Of a stretch of DNA of 6,962 nucleotides, positions 1 to 6,002 are shown piece after piece. The translations under genes and the position numbers were made by a program. The notes beneath the pieces were generated by a model that did not search any database, had not been told where the DNA came from, and saw only the letters and a list, made by a program, of their open reading frames with translations. The stretch is from contig CAYJHC010000085.1 of assembly GCA_964370075.1 (NCBI GenBank), positions 1 through 6,962 on the forward strand, given 5' to 3'. The DNA comes from CAYJHC01 sp964370075. Its GTDB lineage: Bacteria; Bacillota; Clostridia; Peptostreptococcales; Anaerovoracaceae. Each line of letters begins with the position of its first letter. Within the stretch, counting starts at the first letter, position 1.

Positions 1-1034
1 AAATTTGCCTTAGATTTTGATGAAGAAGTAGAGAAAGACTTTATTAGAAACTTTATTAAAACAGCCTTACCTCTTGGTATTACATCAGTTGTAGATGTTC
101 AGCCTTATTTTGGCAGGGACTTAGGTAACCCAGAAATTTTAAAGAAGATGGAAGAAGATGGGGAGTTAACATTAAGAGTTCATAGTGCAACTAACCTCTT
201 TGGAGATCTTGATAAAACAAAAGAAAATTGCAATACATACAAGACTGAAAAGATTAGAATGAATTTATTAAAGCAGTTTGTAGATGGAGTAATACCTACA
301 CATACAGCTTTAATGCTTGAAGATTATCATGATGCTCCAGGAAATAAAGGAACTCAATTAAACGAATTAGGTCAATTTAAATCAGCAATTGAAGAAGCCC
401 ATAAAAGAGAGCTTTCTGTAAAAATTCACGCAATTGGAGACTATGCTATAAGATTTACTCTAGACTGTTTTGAAAATGCAATTAAAAAACATGGTAAAAA
501 TAAAGCTAGACACGCTATAGAACATTGCGAAATGGTAGATGATGCAGACTTTAAGCGTTTTGGAGAATTGGGAATTATCCCTTCTGTACAACCAGAACAT
601 TTAGGATTAATACCTAACTGGGAAGAAGAAGAGTACAGAACTGTATTAGGGGAAGAAATGGCAGCTAAAACTTGGAGTTTTAAAAGGCTATTGGATGAAG
701 CAGGAATTCTTGCCTTAGGCAGTGATTGTCCAGTAGTAGATAATAACCCTTTCAATGAACTTCATAGAGGCTTAACTAGAGAGCATGATGATGGACTTCC
801 AGAAGGTGGATGGAACCCTTCTCAGAAGCTTACTATGGCAGAGTTAATAAAAGCCTATACATATGGTTCGGCCTTTCCGTTAGCAGAGAAGAGGAAATGG
901 GAACTTTAGAAGAAGGAATGCTTGCAGATATTGCAGTAATTGATAGAAATCTTTTTGAAGTTTCACCTCAGGAAGTTAGAACTGCACAGGTAATTACTAC
1001 TATAATGGATGGTAAAGTAGTATTTGAAAAGTAG
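1..1034 (+). pseudogene. YtcJ-like amidohydrolase (amidohydrolase family 3), 5'-partial and frameshifted
   Basis: The frame is open from the first base, so the gene starts upstream of the window. What is visible is the C-terminal portion of a metal-dependent amidohydrolase of the YtcJ / amidohydrolase_3 type, cytoplasmic enzymes that hydrolyse amide or related C-N bonds; the substrate cannot be told. Visible TIM-barrel motifs are KIHAIGD (His codon 427-429), RHAIEH (His codons 511-513 and 523-525) and LGSDCPV (Asp codon 724-726), matching the later metal-ligand and catalytic positions of the family. The N-terminal HxH lies outside the window. The first frame ends at 907-909 after AYTYGSAF plus nonsense. 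The expected tail (VSREEEMGTLEEGMLADIAVID to VVFEK, stop 1032-1034) continues in the frame one base back. Loss of one base around 870-881 would explain this. It is either a real pseudogene or a sequencing error; all other conserved sequence is intact, so decay would be recent. A terminator follows 78 bp downstream. Confidence 0.85.
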
Positions 1035-1111
1035 AAGTTCTTATCAAGAGAACAAAGTAGCTATCTGTAAATATACATGAAAAAGAAAATAAGATAAATA
1101 CTGATTGAAGG

Positions 1112-1152
1112 CTTCCATGTTTAGAACTCGGTTCTACATGGGAGTTTTTCTA
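1112..1152 (+). terminator. Rho-independent terminator after the amidohydrolase gene
   Basis: The left arm (1112-1120, CTTCCATGT, then AGAAC at 1123-1127) pairs with the right arm (GTTCT at 1131-1135, then ACATGGGAG at 1136-1144). There is one G-T pair, a two-base TT bulge at 1121-1122 and a three-base TCG loop. A run of five T starts directly after the stem (1145-1149). It separates the amidohydrolase from the activator gene, so the two are probably separate transcripts. Confidence 0.88.
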
Positions 1153-1171
1153 TAGTTCAAACCATAATATG

Positions 1172-1180
1172 TGGTAAAAT
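1172..1180 (+). promoter_or_regulatory. Possible extended -10 promoter element upstream of the activator
   Basis: TGG followed by TAAAAT (1175-1180) fits an extended -10 (TGnTATAAT-like) box. No convincing -35 lies 16-18 bp upstream. It is an alternative to the promoter at 1202-1231. The nine bases ATGTGGTAA (1169-1177) recur upstream of the MoxR gene at 3800-3808. Confidence 0.3.
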
Positions 1181-1201
1181 AGCGAAATACAAATAATTCT
1201 C

Positions 1202-1231
1202 TTGACGATACTTCTGTTTCTTTGATAAAAT
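1202..1231 (+). promoter_or_regulatory. Putative sigma-A promoter of the sigma-54 activator gene
   Basis: TTGACG (1202-1207) matches five of six -35 consensus bases. It is followed after 18 bp by TAAAAT (1226-1231), also five of six to TATAAT. Transcription would start near 1238, just upstream of the GGAGG ribosome site. A housekeeping promoter is what one expects for a gene encoding a sigma-54 activator. Confidence 0.5.
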
Positions 1232-1245
1232 TATAGTTGCGTGAT

Positions 1246-1250
1246 GGAGG
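1246..1250 (+). promoter_or_regulatory. Ribosome binding site that fixes the activator start
   Basis: GGAGG lies four bases before ATG 1255 and is the only Shine-Dalgarno match here. It falls inside the reading frame if the upstream TTG at 1237 were used. TTG 1237 itself has no ribosome site and would overlap the predicted transcription start, so ATG 1255 is preferred. Confidence 0.75.
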
Positions 1251-1254
1251 AAAA

Positions 1255-2637
1255 ATGATTAATCTAAATAGCAAGCTATATAATAAAATATTGGAGGCGG
1301 TTAATGGTGTTATCCTAATCGATATGGATGGTATTGTTAGATATATAACTAAACAGTGTACCGATTATTTAAAAGTAGACTTTAATGGTGCAGTTGGCAG
1401 CCATATTCTTGAGGTTTTCCCTGATTCGAAAATGGTGGAAAATCTAGGTATTACCGAGCCCGTAAAAGTGTTTTACCATATTCATGACCAAACTGGTGTT
1501 AGCATGAATGTTCCTATATATGAAAATGGAAAGAAGATAGGCATTTTAGAGTACGATGTTTTTCTGTCTGGTGAAATTATAGATGAGTTTTATGACAAAT
1601 ACAATATTTTTAGTAACGATACAATTGACTATTATAGAGAAGAAGTGAAAAACCTTAGAGGAACAAAATATTCCATAAATAACCTAGTAGGAAGTTCTCC
1701 CAAAATGCAAAAAGTTAGAGAATTAATAATGCATGCAGCGAGAACATCTTCAACAGTATTAATTAGTGGAGAGACAGGAACAGGGAAAGAAGTAGTTGCC
1801 CATGCAATTCATAATCTTAGTTCGAGAAAAAATCGAGATTTAATAAAGATAAATGCTGCGACTATTCCGGAAAGCATAGCAGAGTCAGAGTTGTTTGGCT
1901 ATGAAGGAGGAACTTTTACCGGAGCTAGTAAAGAAGGGAAGATTGGAAAATTTGAAATAGCAAATAAGGGAACACTGTTTATCGACGAAATAAACCAACT
2001 ACCAGTATCATTGCAACCAAAATTACTTAGAGTACTTCAAGAAAAGGAAATTGACCGGGTAGGAGGAGCTAAAAGTATCCCTATTGATACTAGAATTATT
2101 GTAGCAAGCAATAAGGATTTGCTAGAAATGACTAAGAAGGGGGATTTTAGACTCGATTTATACTATAGACTTAATGTTGTAGAAATAAAAATGCCGACGC
2201 TTAGGGAAAGAAGAGAAGACATCCCTGCCATTGTAGATAATTTGGTAAATAAATTAAATCTGCAAATGGGTAGGAATATAGAAAAAGTTAATGATGAGAT
2301 AATGAAGACTCTTGTAAATAGAGAGTGGCCGGGGAATATTAGAGAACTTCAAAATGCTATAGAAAGAGCTATAAATTATACTGATGGTGATGTGCTTTTG
2401 GAAGAGCATTTTAGTTGGAAAGAAGAAAGAGAAAAAATAGACTTTGGTAAGTATTCTTTTAATCCAATAGAGGAAGCAAAGAAGGAAGTTGAAAGCCAAT
2501 TAATATTAGAGTCACTAAAAGTTACAAACAATAATAAAACAGAAGCAGCTAAATTACTAAAAATTTCTAGACCTCTGCTGTATCAAAAAATTGAAAGACT
2601 AGGATTAGAAATTACAAATACTTTAGAGGTCGACTAG
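1255..2637 (+). CDS. PAS-domain sigma-54-dependent transcriptional activator
   Basis: This is a 460-residue cytoplasmic enhancer-binding protein that would drive open-complex formation by sigma-54 RNA polymerase using ATP. Domain order: an N-terminal PAS sensor (about residues 8-75, with VILIDMDGIVRYI); a helical linker to about 140; a sigma-54 AAA+ domain (about 143-374) with Walker A GETGTGKE (172-179), the sigma-54 contact loop GTFTGA (219-224), Walker B GTLFIDE (239-245) and an arginine-finger segment RLDLYYRLN; then a C-terminal Fis-type helix-turn-helix (about 415-450, NNKTEAAKLLKISRPLLYQKI). The contact loop has Thr for the usual Ala of GAFTGA; the key Phe and Thr are kept. No receiver domain is present, so control is likely by a ligand on the PAS domain, as in RocR-like regulators. 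The lysO pair starts 49 bp downstream on the same strand. The effector and the regulated promoter are unknown. Confidence 0.93.
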   Translation: MINLNSKLYNKILEAVNGVILIDMDGIVRYITKQCTDYLKVDFNGAVGSHILEVFPDSKMVENLGITEPVKVFYHIHDQTGVSMNVPIYENGKKIGILEYDVFLSGEIIDEFYDKYNIFSNDTIDYYREEVKNLRGTKYSINNLVGSSPKMQKVRELIMHAARTSSTVLISGETGTGKEVVAHAIHNLSSRKNRDLIKINAATIPESIAESELFGYEGGTFTGASKEGKIGKFEIANKGTLFIDEINQLPVSLQPKLLRVLQEKEIDRVGGAKSIPIDTRIIVASNKDLLEMTKKGDFRLDLYYRLNVVEIKMPTLRERREDIPAIVDNLVNKLNLQMGRNIEKVNDEIMKTLVNREWPGNIRELQNAIERAINYTDGDVLLEEHFSWKEEREKIDFGKYSFNPIEEAKKEVESQLILESLKVTNNNKTEAAKLLKISRPLLYQKIERLGLEITNTLEVD

Positions 2638-2686
2638 GCATCAAGAGGAGAGCTCCTGTTTCATAAATAATATAGAAAGGTGAAAA

Positions 2687-2998
2687 ATGGGATTACTAGT
2701 TTGGTATTTATGTGTAGCCGTAATTGGTTACTTCGTAGGAAGCATCATTAGAAAAAGGAAGAATAAGAACTATAAAATTAAATGGGTAGGGCCTTTCCAG
2801 ACTGTTTTAATAATTATTATGATACTATCAATGGGTATTCGCCTGGGGATAAATGAGGACGTTGTAAAAGGGTTAGGCTCAATTGGTATTTCAGGGTTAA
2901 TTACAGCAATGGCAGCAATGGCAGGCAGTGTGATTGCTGTATTTTTTGCGAGAAAATTAATGAAAATCAATAAGAGGGGAGAAAAGGCTAATGACTAG
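2687..2998 (+). CDS. lysO: LysO-family lysine exporter, N-terminal subunit (DUF340)
   Basis: This 103-residue integral membrane protein corresponds to the N-terminal third of LysO/YbjE, the inner-membrane exporter of lysine (and the toxic analogue thialysine) known in E. coli as one chain of about 300 residues. Three hydrophobic segments are visible: about 3-21, then a basic loop (RKRKNKNYKIK) that should face the cytoplasm, about 36-52, and about 65-88. The stretch SMGIRLGINEDVVKGLGSIG followed by a small-residue-rich helix is typical of the family's N-terminal part. A GAAAGGTG ribosome site (2675-2682) precedes the ATG. The stop codon lies inside the start of the next gene (8-bp overlap), so the two are translationally coupled and probably form one transporter. 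The symbol rests on family resemblance. Substrate specificity is inferred from E. coli and not shown here. Confidence 0.82.
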   Translation: MGLLVWYLCVAVIGYFVGSIIRKRKNKNYKIKWVGPFQTVLIIIMILSMGIRLGINEDVVKGLGSIGISGLITAMAAMAGSVIAVFFARKLMKINKRGEKAND

Positions 2999-3584
2999 AA
3001 GTATAATTATTTCGGTAATCATTGGAATTCTAATTGGATATTTCTTTTTTCCTGCATCATTATTACCCTATACAGAATATCTTTTAGTAGGGGGTTTATC
3101 AATAATCATTTTATTTGTGGGTATTGAACTGGGAATAGAAGGCACTGTAATTGATAACTTTAAAAAAGTAGGAATTAGAATAATAGTAATACCTATTGCA
3201 ATTGTATTAGGAACATTAGTAGGTGTAATGATAACTTCATTATTTTTACCAATTACATTAAAAGAAAGCCTAATGATTGGCTCTGGTTTTGGATGGTATA
3301 CAATGGCGCCAATTATGATTTCTACTTATTCAGAAGTAGTAGGAGCAATATCATTTATGCATAATGTTTTAAGGGAAGTTCTAGGAATAATTCTAATTCC
3401 AATTGTAGCTAAAAAAATAGGCTATGTAGAAACAACAGCTTTACCAGGAGCATCAACTATGGATGTAGCCTTGCCTGTAATTGAAAGAAGTACCAGCCCA
3501 AATGTAGTTGTTTATTCTTTTGTTGTTGGAGTATTTTTATCAATAGCGGTACCTGTACTTGTACAATTCTTTTTAAATATATAA
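2991..3584 (+). CDS. lysO: LysO-family lysine exporter, C-terminal subunit (DUF340)
   Basis: This 197-residue membrane protein carries the larger, most conserved part of the LysO/YbjE exporter. Hydrophobic segments lie at about 4-21, 27-48, 62-87, 93-112, 115-140 and 171-195. Family signatures visible are GFGWYT (99-104), HNVLRE (124-129) and GASTMDVALPVIE (153-165), which correspond to the GWYS, N-x-x-RE and GATSMD-x-TLP segments of E. coli YbjE. Acidic and polar residues in these motifs are thought to line the transport path. AGGGGAG (2975-2981), nine bases before ATG, is the ribosome site and lies within the end of the preceding gene; the ATGA-type overlap points to coupled expression. No convincing terminator was found after the stop at 3584. 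The protein should act with the preceding subunit to export lysine or a related basic amino acid. Confidence 0.88.
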   Translation: MTRSIIISVIIGILIGYFFFPASLLPYTEYLLVGGLSIIILFVGIELGIEGTVIDNFKKVGIRIIVIPIAIVLGTLVGVMITSLFLPITLKESLMIGSGFGWYTMAPIMISTYSEVVGAISFMHNVLREVLGIILIPIVAKKIGYVETTALPGASTMDVALPVIERSTSPNVVVYSFVVGVFLSIAVPVLVQFFLNI

Positions 3585-3664
3585 AGAAGGAAAATAATTT
3601 AGAAAAATTTTTAGGAAGATAGTGAGAAAATCGTGAAGAAATAATAGATTACAAAAGGCAATGG

Positions 3665-3740
3665 GAGCGATAATGGGAATAGATCAATTATAAGAAAGGC
3701 GAGAGCAGTAATGGTAATAAATCAATTATAAGAAAAGTGA
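3665..3740 (+). repeat. Two tandem 38-bp repeat units upstream of the MoxR gene
   Basis: Units 3665-3702 and 3703-3740 match at 32 of 38 positions. A 15-base core is identical (ATCAATTATAAGAAA, at 3683-3697 and 3721-3735). The unit starts at 3703 immediately after the first ends, so they are true tandem copies. A stretch at 3641-3660 (ATAATAGATTACAAAAGGCA) may be a shortened third copy. They lie in the 271-bp gap between the lysO pair and the MoxR gene, which otherwise holds no gene. Their role is unknown; regulatory binding sites or replication-slippage remnants are both possible. Confidence 0.75.
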
Positions 3741-3802
3741 GTGAAATAAAGGTGGATAAATTTATTGAAATTTAAATAGATAGTCAACAAATTTGAAAAA
3801 TG

Positions 3803-3830
3803 TGGTAATAATATATTCGAATAAATATTA
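3803..3830 (+). promoter_or_regulatory. Imperfect palindrome overlapping a possible extended -10 box upstream of the MoxR gene
   Basis: The palindrome ATTCGAAT (3815-3822) is flanked by TAATAT (3809-3814) and its complement ATATTA (3825-3830), with two extra bases (AA) on the right. Just upstream and overlapping is TGG-TAATAA (3803-3811), a weak extended -10 candidate; no good -35 pairs with it. The site ends 25 bp before the ATG at 3856. The arrangement is compatible with an operator, but all of it is A/T-rich, so chance symmetry is a real alternative. Confidence 0.3.
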
Positions 3831-3855
3831 GAGTAATTTAAAGTAGGAGAGAAAA

Positions 3856-4704
3856 ATGAGCAAAAACAAAATGGACTTTTTTAGTGGGAGCAGTAATTAT
3901 GTAGTAACAGAAAGTTTAAAGTCATCTGTAAATGTGGCAATTGCCCTTGAGAAACCTTTATTAATTAAAGGTGAACCGGGTACAGGAAAGACTATGCTAG
4001 CAGAGGCTATTTCAGAGGCTTTAGGAAAAAAACTGGTAATATGGGGAATTAAGTCTACAACAAAGGCACAGGATGGCCTATATGTTTATGACACTGTTCA
4101 GAGGCTATATGATAGTCAATTTGGAGAGGGAAATGTAGCTGATATAAAGGAGTATATTAAACTTGGCAAGCTGGGAGAAGCTTTTTCTTCAGATGAACAG
4201 GTAGTCCTTTTAATAGATGAAATTGATAAGGCTGATTTAGAGTTTCCAAATGACTTATTGTGGGAACTTGACAAAATGGAGTTTTATGTAAACGAAACTA
4301 GAGAGACAATAAAAACAAAACATAGACCTATAGTTATTATTACTTCTAATGCGGAGAAGGAACTTCCTGATGCATTTTTAAGACGTTGCATCTTCCATTA
4401 CATTGAATTTCCAACAATAGATAAGATGCGTGAGATTATTGAAGTTCATTTTGATAGTGTCGAAGAGAAATTGTGTGAGATGGCATTAAAATCATTCTAT
4501 GAGCTAAGGGATATGGATGATTTACAAAAAAAACCAAGCACTTCAGAACTACTTGACTGGTTACAGGCCTTAATAATTTCTGGTGTAGATGTAGAGGATA
4601 TTGCTAAGGAAGTACCTTTTGTTGGCGTACTTCTAAAAAAGAATCAGGATATTGAAGTAATGGGAGAGATAAAGAAAAAAGGTTATTCTCTAAAAAGGTG
4701 GTAG
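3856..4704 (+). CDS. MoxR-family AAA+ ATPase
   Basis: A 282-residue cytoplasmic AAA+ ATPase of the MoxR/CoxD type (COG0714-like). MoxR ATPases are chaperone-like proteins that typically work with a VWA-domain partner to mature or activate a client, for example by metal insertion or complex assembly. Visible motifs are Walker A GEPGTGKT (39-46), Walker B VVLLIDEIDKAD (116-127), sensor 1 in IITSNAEKELPDAF (Asn165), Arg176-Arg177 of FLRRC as likely arginine fingers, and a sensor-2 region KPSTSELLDWLQAL (226-239) without the usual arginine. The segment STTKAQDGLYVYDTVQRLYD (67-86) marks the subfamily that pairs with COG3825-type VWA proteins. AGGAGAG (3845-3851) precedes the ATG by four bases. 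The VWA gene follows after 8 bp, so the two form an operon. The client is not identifiable from this window. Confidence 0.92.
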   Translation: MSKNKMDFFSGSSNYVVTESLKSSVNVAIALEKPLLIKGEPGTGKTMLAEAISEALGKKLVIWGIKSTTKAQDGLYVYDTVQRLYDSQFGEGNVADIKEYIKLGKLGEAFSSDEQVVLLIDEIDKADLEFPNDLLWELDKMEFYVNETRETIKTKHRPIVIITSNAEKELPDAFLRRCIFHYIEFPTIDKMREIIEVHFDSVEEKLCEMALKSFYELRDMDDLQKKPSTSELLDWLQALIISGVDVEDIAKEVPFVGVLLKKNQDIEVMGEIKKKGYSLKRW

Positions 4705-4712
4705 GTAAATAG

Positions 4713-5906
4713 ATGTTTTTAGAATTTTTTTACTTATTAAGAGCTAGAGGGCTTAAAGTATCATTTAATGAATGGATGGTGCTTGTAGAAGCCTTGGATA
4801 AAGGATTTGCAAAATCAAGCTTAACAGGGTTCTATAATCTTTGCAAAAGCCTGTTGATTATACACGAAGCAGACTATGATAAGTTGGACATGGTCTTTGC
4901 TGAGTATTTTCATGGAATTGAAACTCCAGAAGATATTCCAGAAGAATTTTTGGACTGGTTAAATAGTGATGTGAGAACAAGAGATATAAACGACAAAAAG
5001 CTTCAAGAGAAGATAGAAATGGAATTAGATGAACTTCTAAAGATGTTTGAAGAGAGAAAAGAAGAACAAAAGGAGCGCCATGATGGAGGAAACTACTGGA
5101 TTGGAACCGGAGGTACTTCGAAAATGGGGCATAGTGGATATAATAACCAAGGAATAAGAGTGGGAGGTCCAGGAAGGCATCAGTCTGCAGTTCAGGTTGC
5201 AGGGGAGAGACATTTCAAAGATTTTAGAGAAGACGAAATATTAAATTTAAGACAGTTTCAGATGGCCTTTAGAAAATTAAGGCAGTATTCTTCAAGAGTA
5301 GATACAGCAAAGACGGAATTAGACGTAGAGGGCACTGTAAGTGCAACGTCAGATAATGGTGGCTTACTAGAAATCGTATACGACAAACCTAGAAAAAATA
5401 CTGTGAAGTTATTACTTTTGATTGACTCTGATGGCTCAATGCTTAGATTTAGTTCTTTATGTAATACTTTATTCCAAGCGGTGAATAAGTCTACACACTT
5501 AAAGGATTTAAAAGTCTACTATTTCCATAATGCTATATATGACAATTTGTATACTACTCCTTACTGTAAGAGAGGAGATTGGGTAGACACAAAGTGGGTG
5601 CTAAACAATTTAGATAGCGAATATAAGGTTATATTTGTCGGAGATGCATCTATGGCTCCTTCAGAGCTATTTAGAAAAGGTGGAAACTCATATATCGGAC
5701 TATATAATGATGAGACTGGAATTGAATGGTTAAACAAGTTTGATAAAAAGTACAAGAAAAAGGTATGGCTAAATCCTATCAAAGAAGAACAATGGGAGTG
5801 GGCATATGGATCTTATACAATACAGTCCATTAGAGGTATATTCGATATGTATCCATTAACATTAGAAGGACTAGATAAAGGGATTAAGAAACTTTTGGTA
5901 AAGTAA
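4713..5906 (+). CDS. CoxE-like VWA-domain protein, partner of the MoxR ATPase
   Basis: A 397-residue soluble protein of the CoxE / COG3825 type. The N-terminal helical region (1-95) is followed by a highly charged, probably coiled segment (97-123). Next comes the family signature NYWIGTGGTSKMGHSGYNNQ (127-146), with IRVGG just after it and VAGERHFKDFR at 162-172. The C-terminal VWA domain (about 230-385) has a MIDAS-like strand LLLLIDSDGS (233-242) and a second acidic site IFVGDAS (307-313). The end, VWLNP...PLTLEGLDKGIKKLL, also matches the family. The canonical DxSxS is DSDGS here, with Asp240 replacing the first Ser, so metal binding may differ. There is no signal peptide or membrane segment, so it should act in the cytoplasm with the ATPase encoded 8 bp upstream. 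The ribosome site (AAAAGGTGG, 4693-4701) lies in the end of that gene, supporting coupled translation. The biochemical role is unknown. Confidence 0.88.
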   Translation: MFLEFFYLLRARGLKVSFNEWMVLVEALDKGFAKSSLTGFYNLCKSLLIIHEADYDKLDMVFAEYFHGIETPEDIPEEFLDWLNSDVRTRDINDKKLQEKIEMELDELLKMFEERKEEQKERHDGGNYWIGTGGTSKMGHSGYNNQGIRVGGPGRHQSAVQVAGERHFKDFREDEILNLRQFQMAFRKLRQYSSRVDTAKTELDVEGTVSATSDNGGLLEIVYDKPRKNTVKLLLLIDSDGSMLRFSSLCNTLFQAVNKSTHLKDLKVYYFHNAIYDNLYTTPYCKRGDWVDTKWVLNNLDSEYKVIFVGDASMAPSELFRKGGNSYIGLYNDETGIEWLNKFDKKYKKKVWLNPIKEEQWEWAYGSYTIQSIRGIFDMYPLTLEGLDKGIKKLLVK

Positions 5907-5948
5907 TATGCCAGGAGAGCTAAAAACCAGAAAATGAAGTAAAATAAT

Positions 5949-5987
5949 AGTGCTGCAGAGTAACATCTAGCAGCACTTATTTTTTTA
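5949..5987 (+). terminator. Strong, possibly bidirectional Rho-independent terminator
   Basis: AGTGCTGC (5949-5956) pairs perfectly with GCAGCACT (5970-5977), and AGA/TCT can extend the stem into the loop. It is followed by TATTTTTTT (5979-5987). It ends the MoxR-VWA unit. The left side has an A-rich run (AAAATAAT, 5941-5948), so it may also stop the convergent minus-strand gene that ends at 6003. Confidence 0.9.
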
Positions 5988-6002
5988 TTGGATTAGACAT
6001 TA

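Noticed and set aside
441..755. Minus-strand ORF of 104 codons inside the amidohydrolase
   Set aside because: It lies opposite a well-conserved coding sequence, has no family resemblance and no ribosome site; it is a shadow of the plus-strand gene.
866..890. Programmed -1 frameshifting in the amidohydrolase
   Set aside because: No X-XXY-YYZ slippery heptamer in the right phase and no downstream stem-loop; family members are made from one frame.
810..1034. Independent 74-codon gene starting at ATG 810
   Set aside because: Its first 23 or so residues overlap the amidohydrolase in another frame and are nonsense; only the part after about 879 matches, as the displaced tail of that gene.
1237..1257. 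TTG at 1237 as the activator start
   Set aside because: It has no Shine-Dalgarno site and would place the GGAGG at 1246-1250 inside the coding region; ATG 1255 fits that site.
2254..2499. Minus-strand ORF of 81 codons inside the activator gene
   Set aside because: Low-complexity Phe/Ile/Tyr-rich translation opposite the conserved AAA+ and linker region; shadow ORF.
2638..2686. AGGAG-AG-CTCCT inverted repeat (2646-2657) between the activator and lysO as an operator or terminator
   Set aside because: Five-base arms with a two-base spacer cannot form a useful hairpin, there is no T run, and no -24/-12 sigma-54 box is nearby.
2917..2940. TGGCAG...TTGCTG as a sigma-54 promoter
   Set aside because: The spacing between the GG and GC elements is too long (nine bases between blocks instead of about five) and it lies inside a coding sequence.
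2770..2970. Minus-strand hydrophobic ORF opposite the first lysO gene
   Set aside because: Its hydrophobicity mirrors the membrane protein on the other strand; no independent evidence of coding.
3665..3740. CRISPR array
   Set aside because: Only two contiguous, imperfect copies with no spacers between them and no cas genes nearby.
5561..5782. Minus-strand ORF of 73 codons inside the VWA gene
   Set aside because: It is opposite the conserved VWA domain with no ribosome site; shadow ORF.
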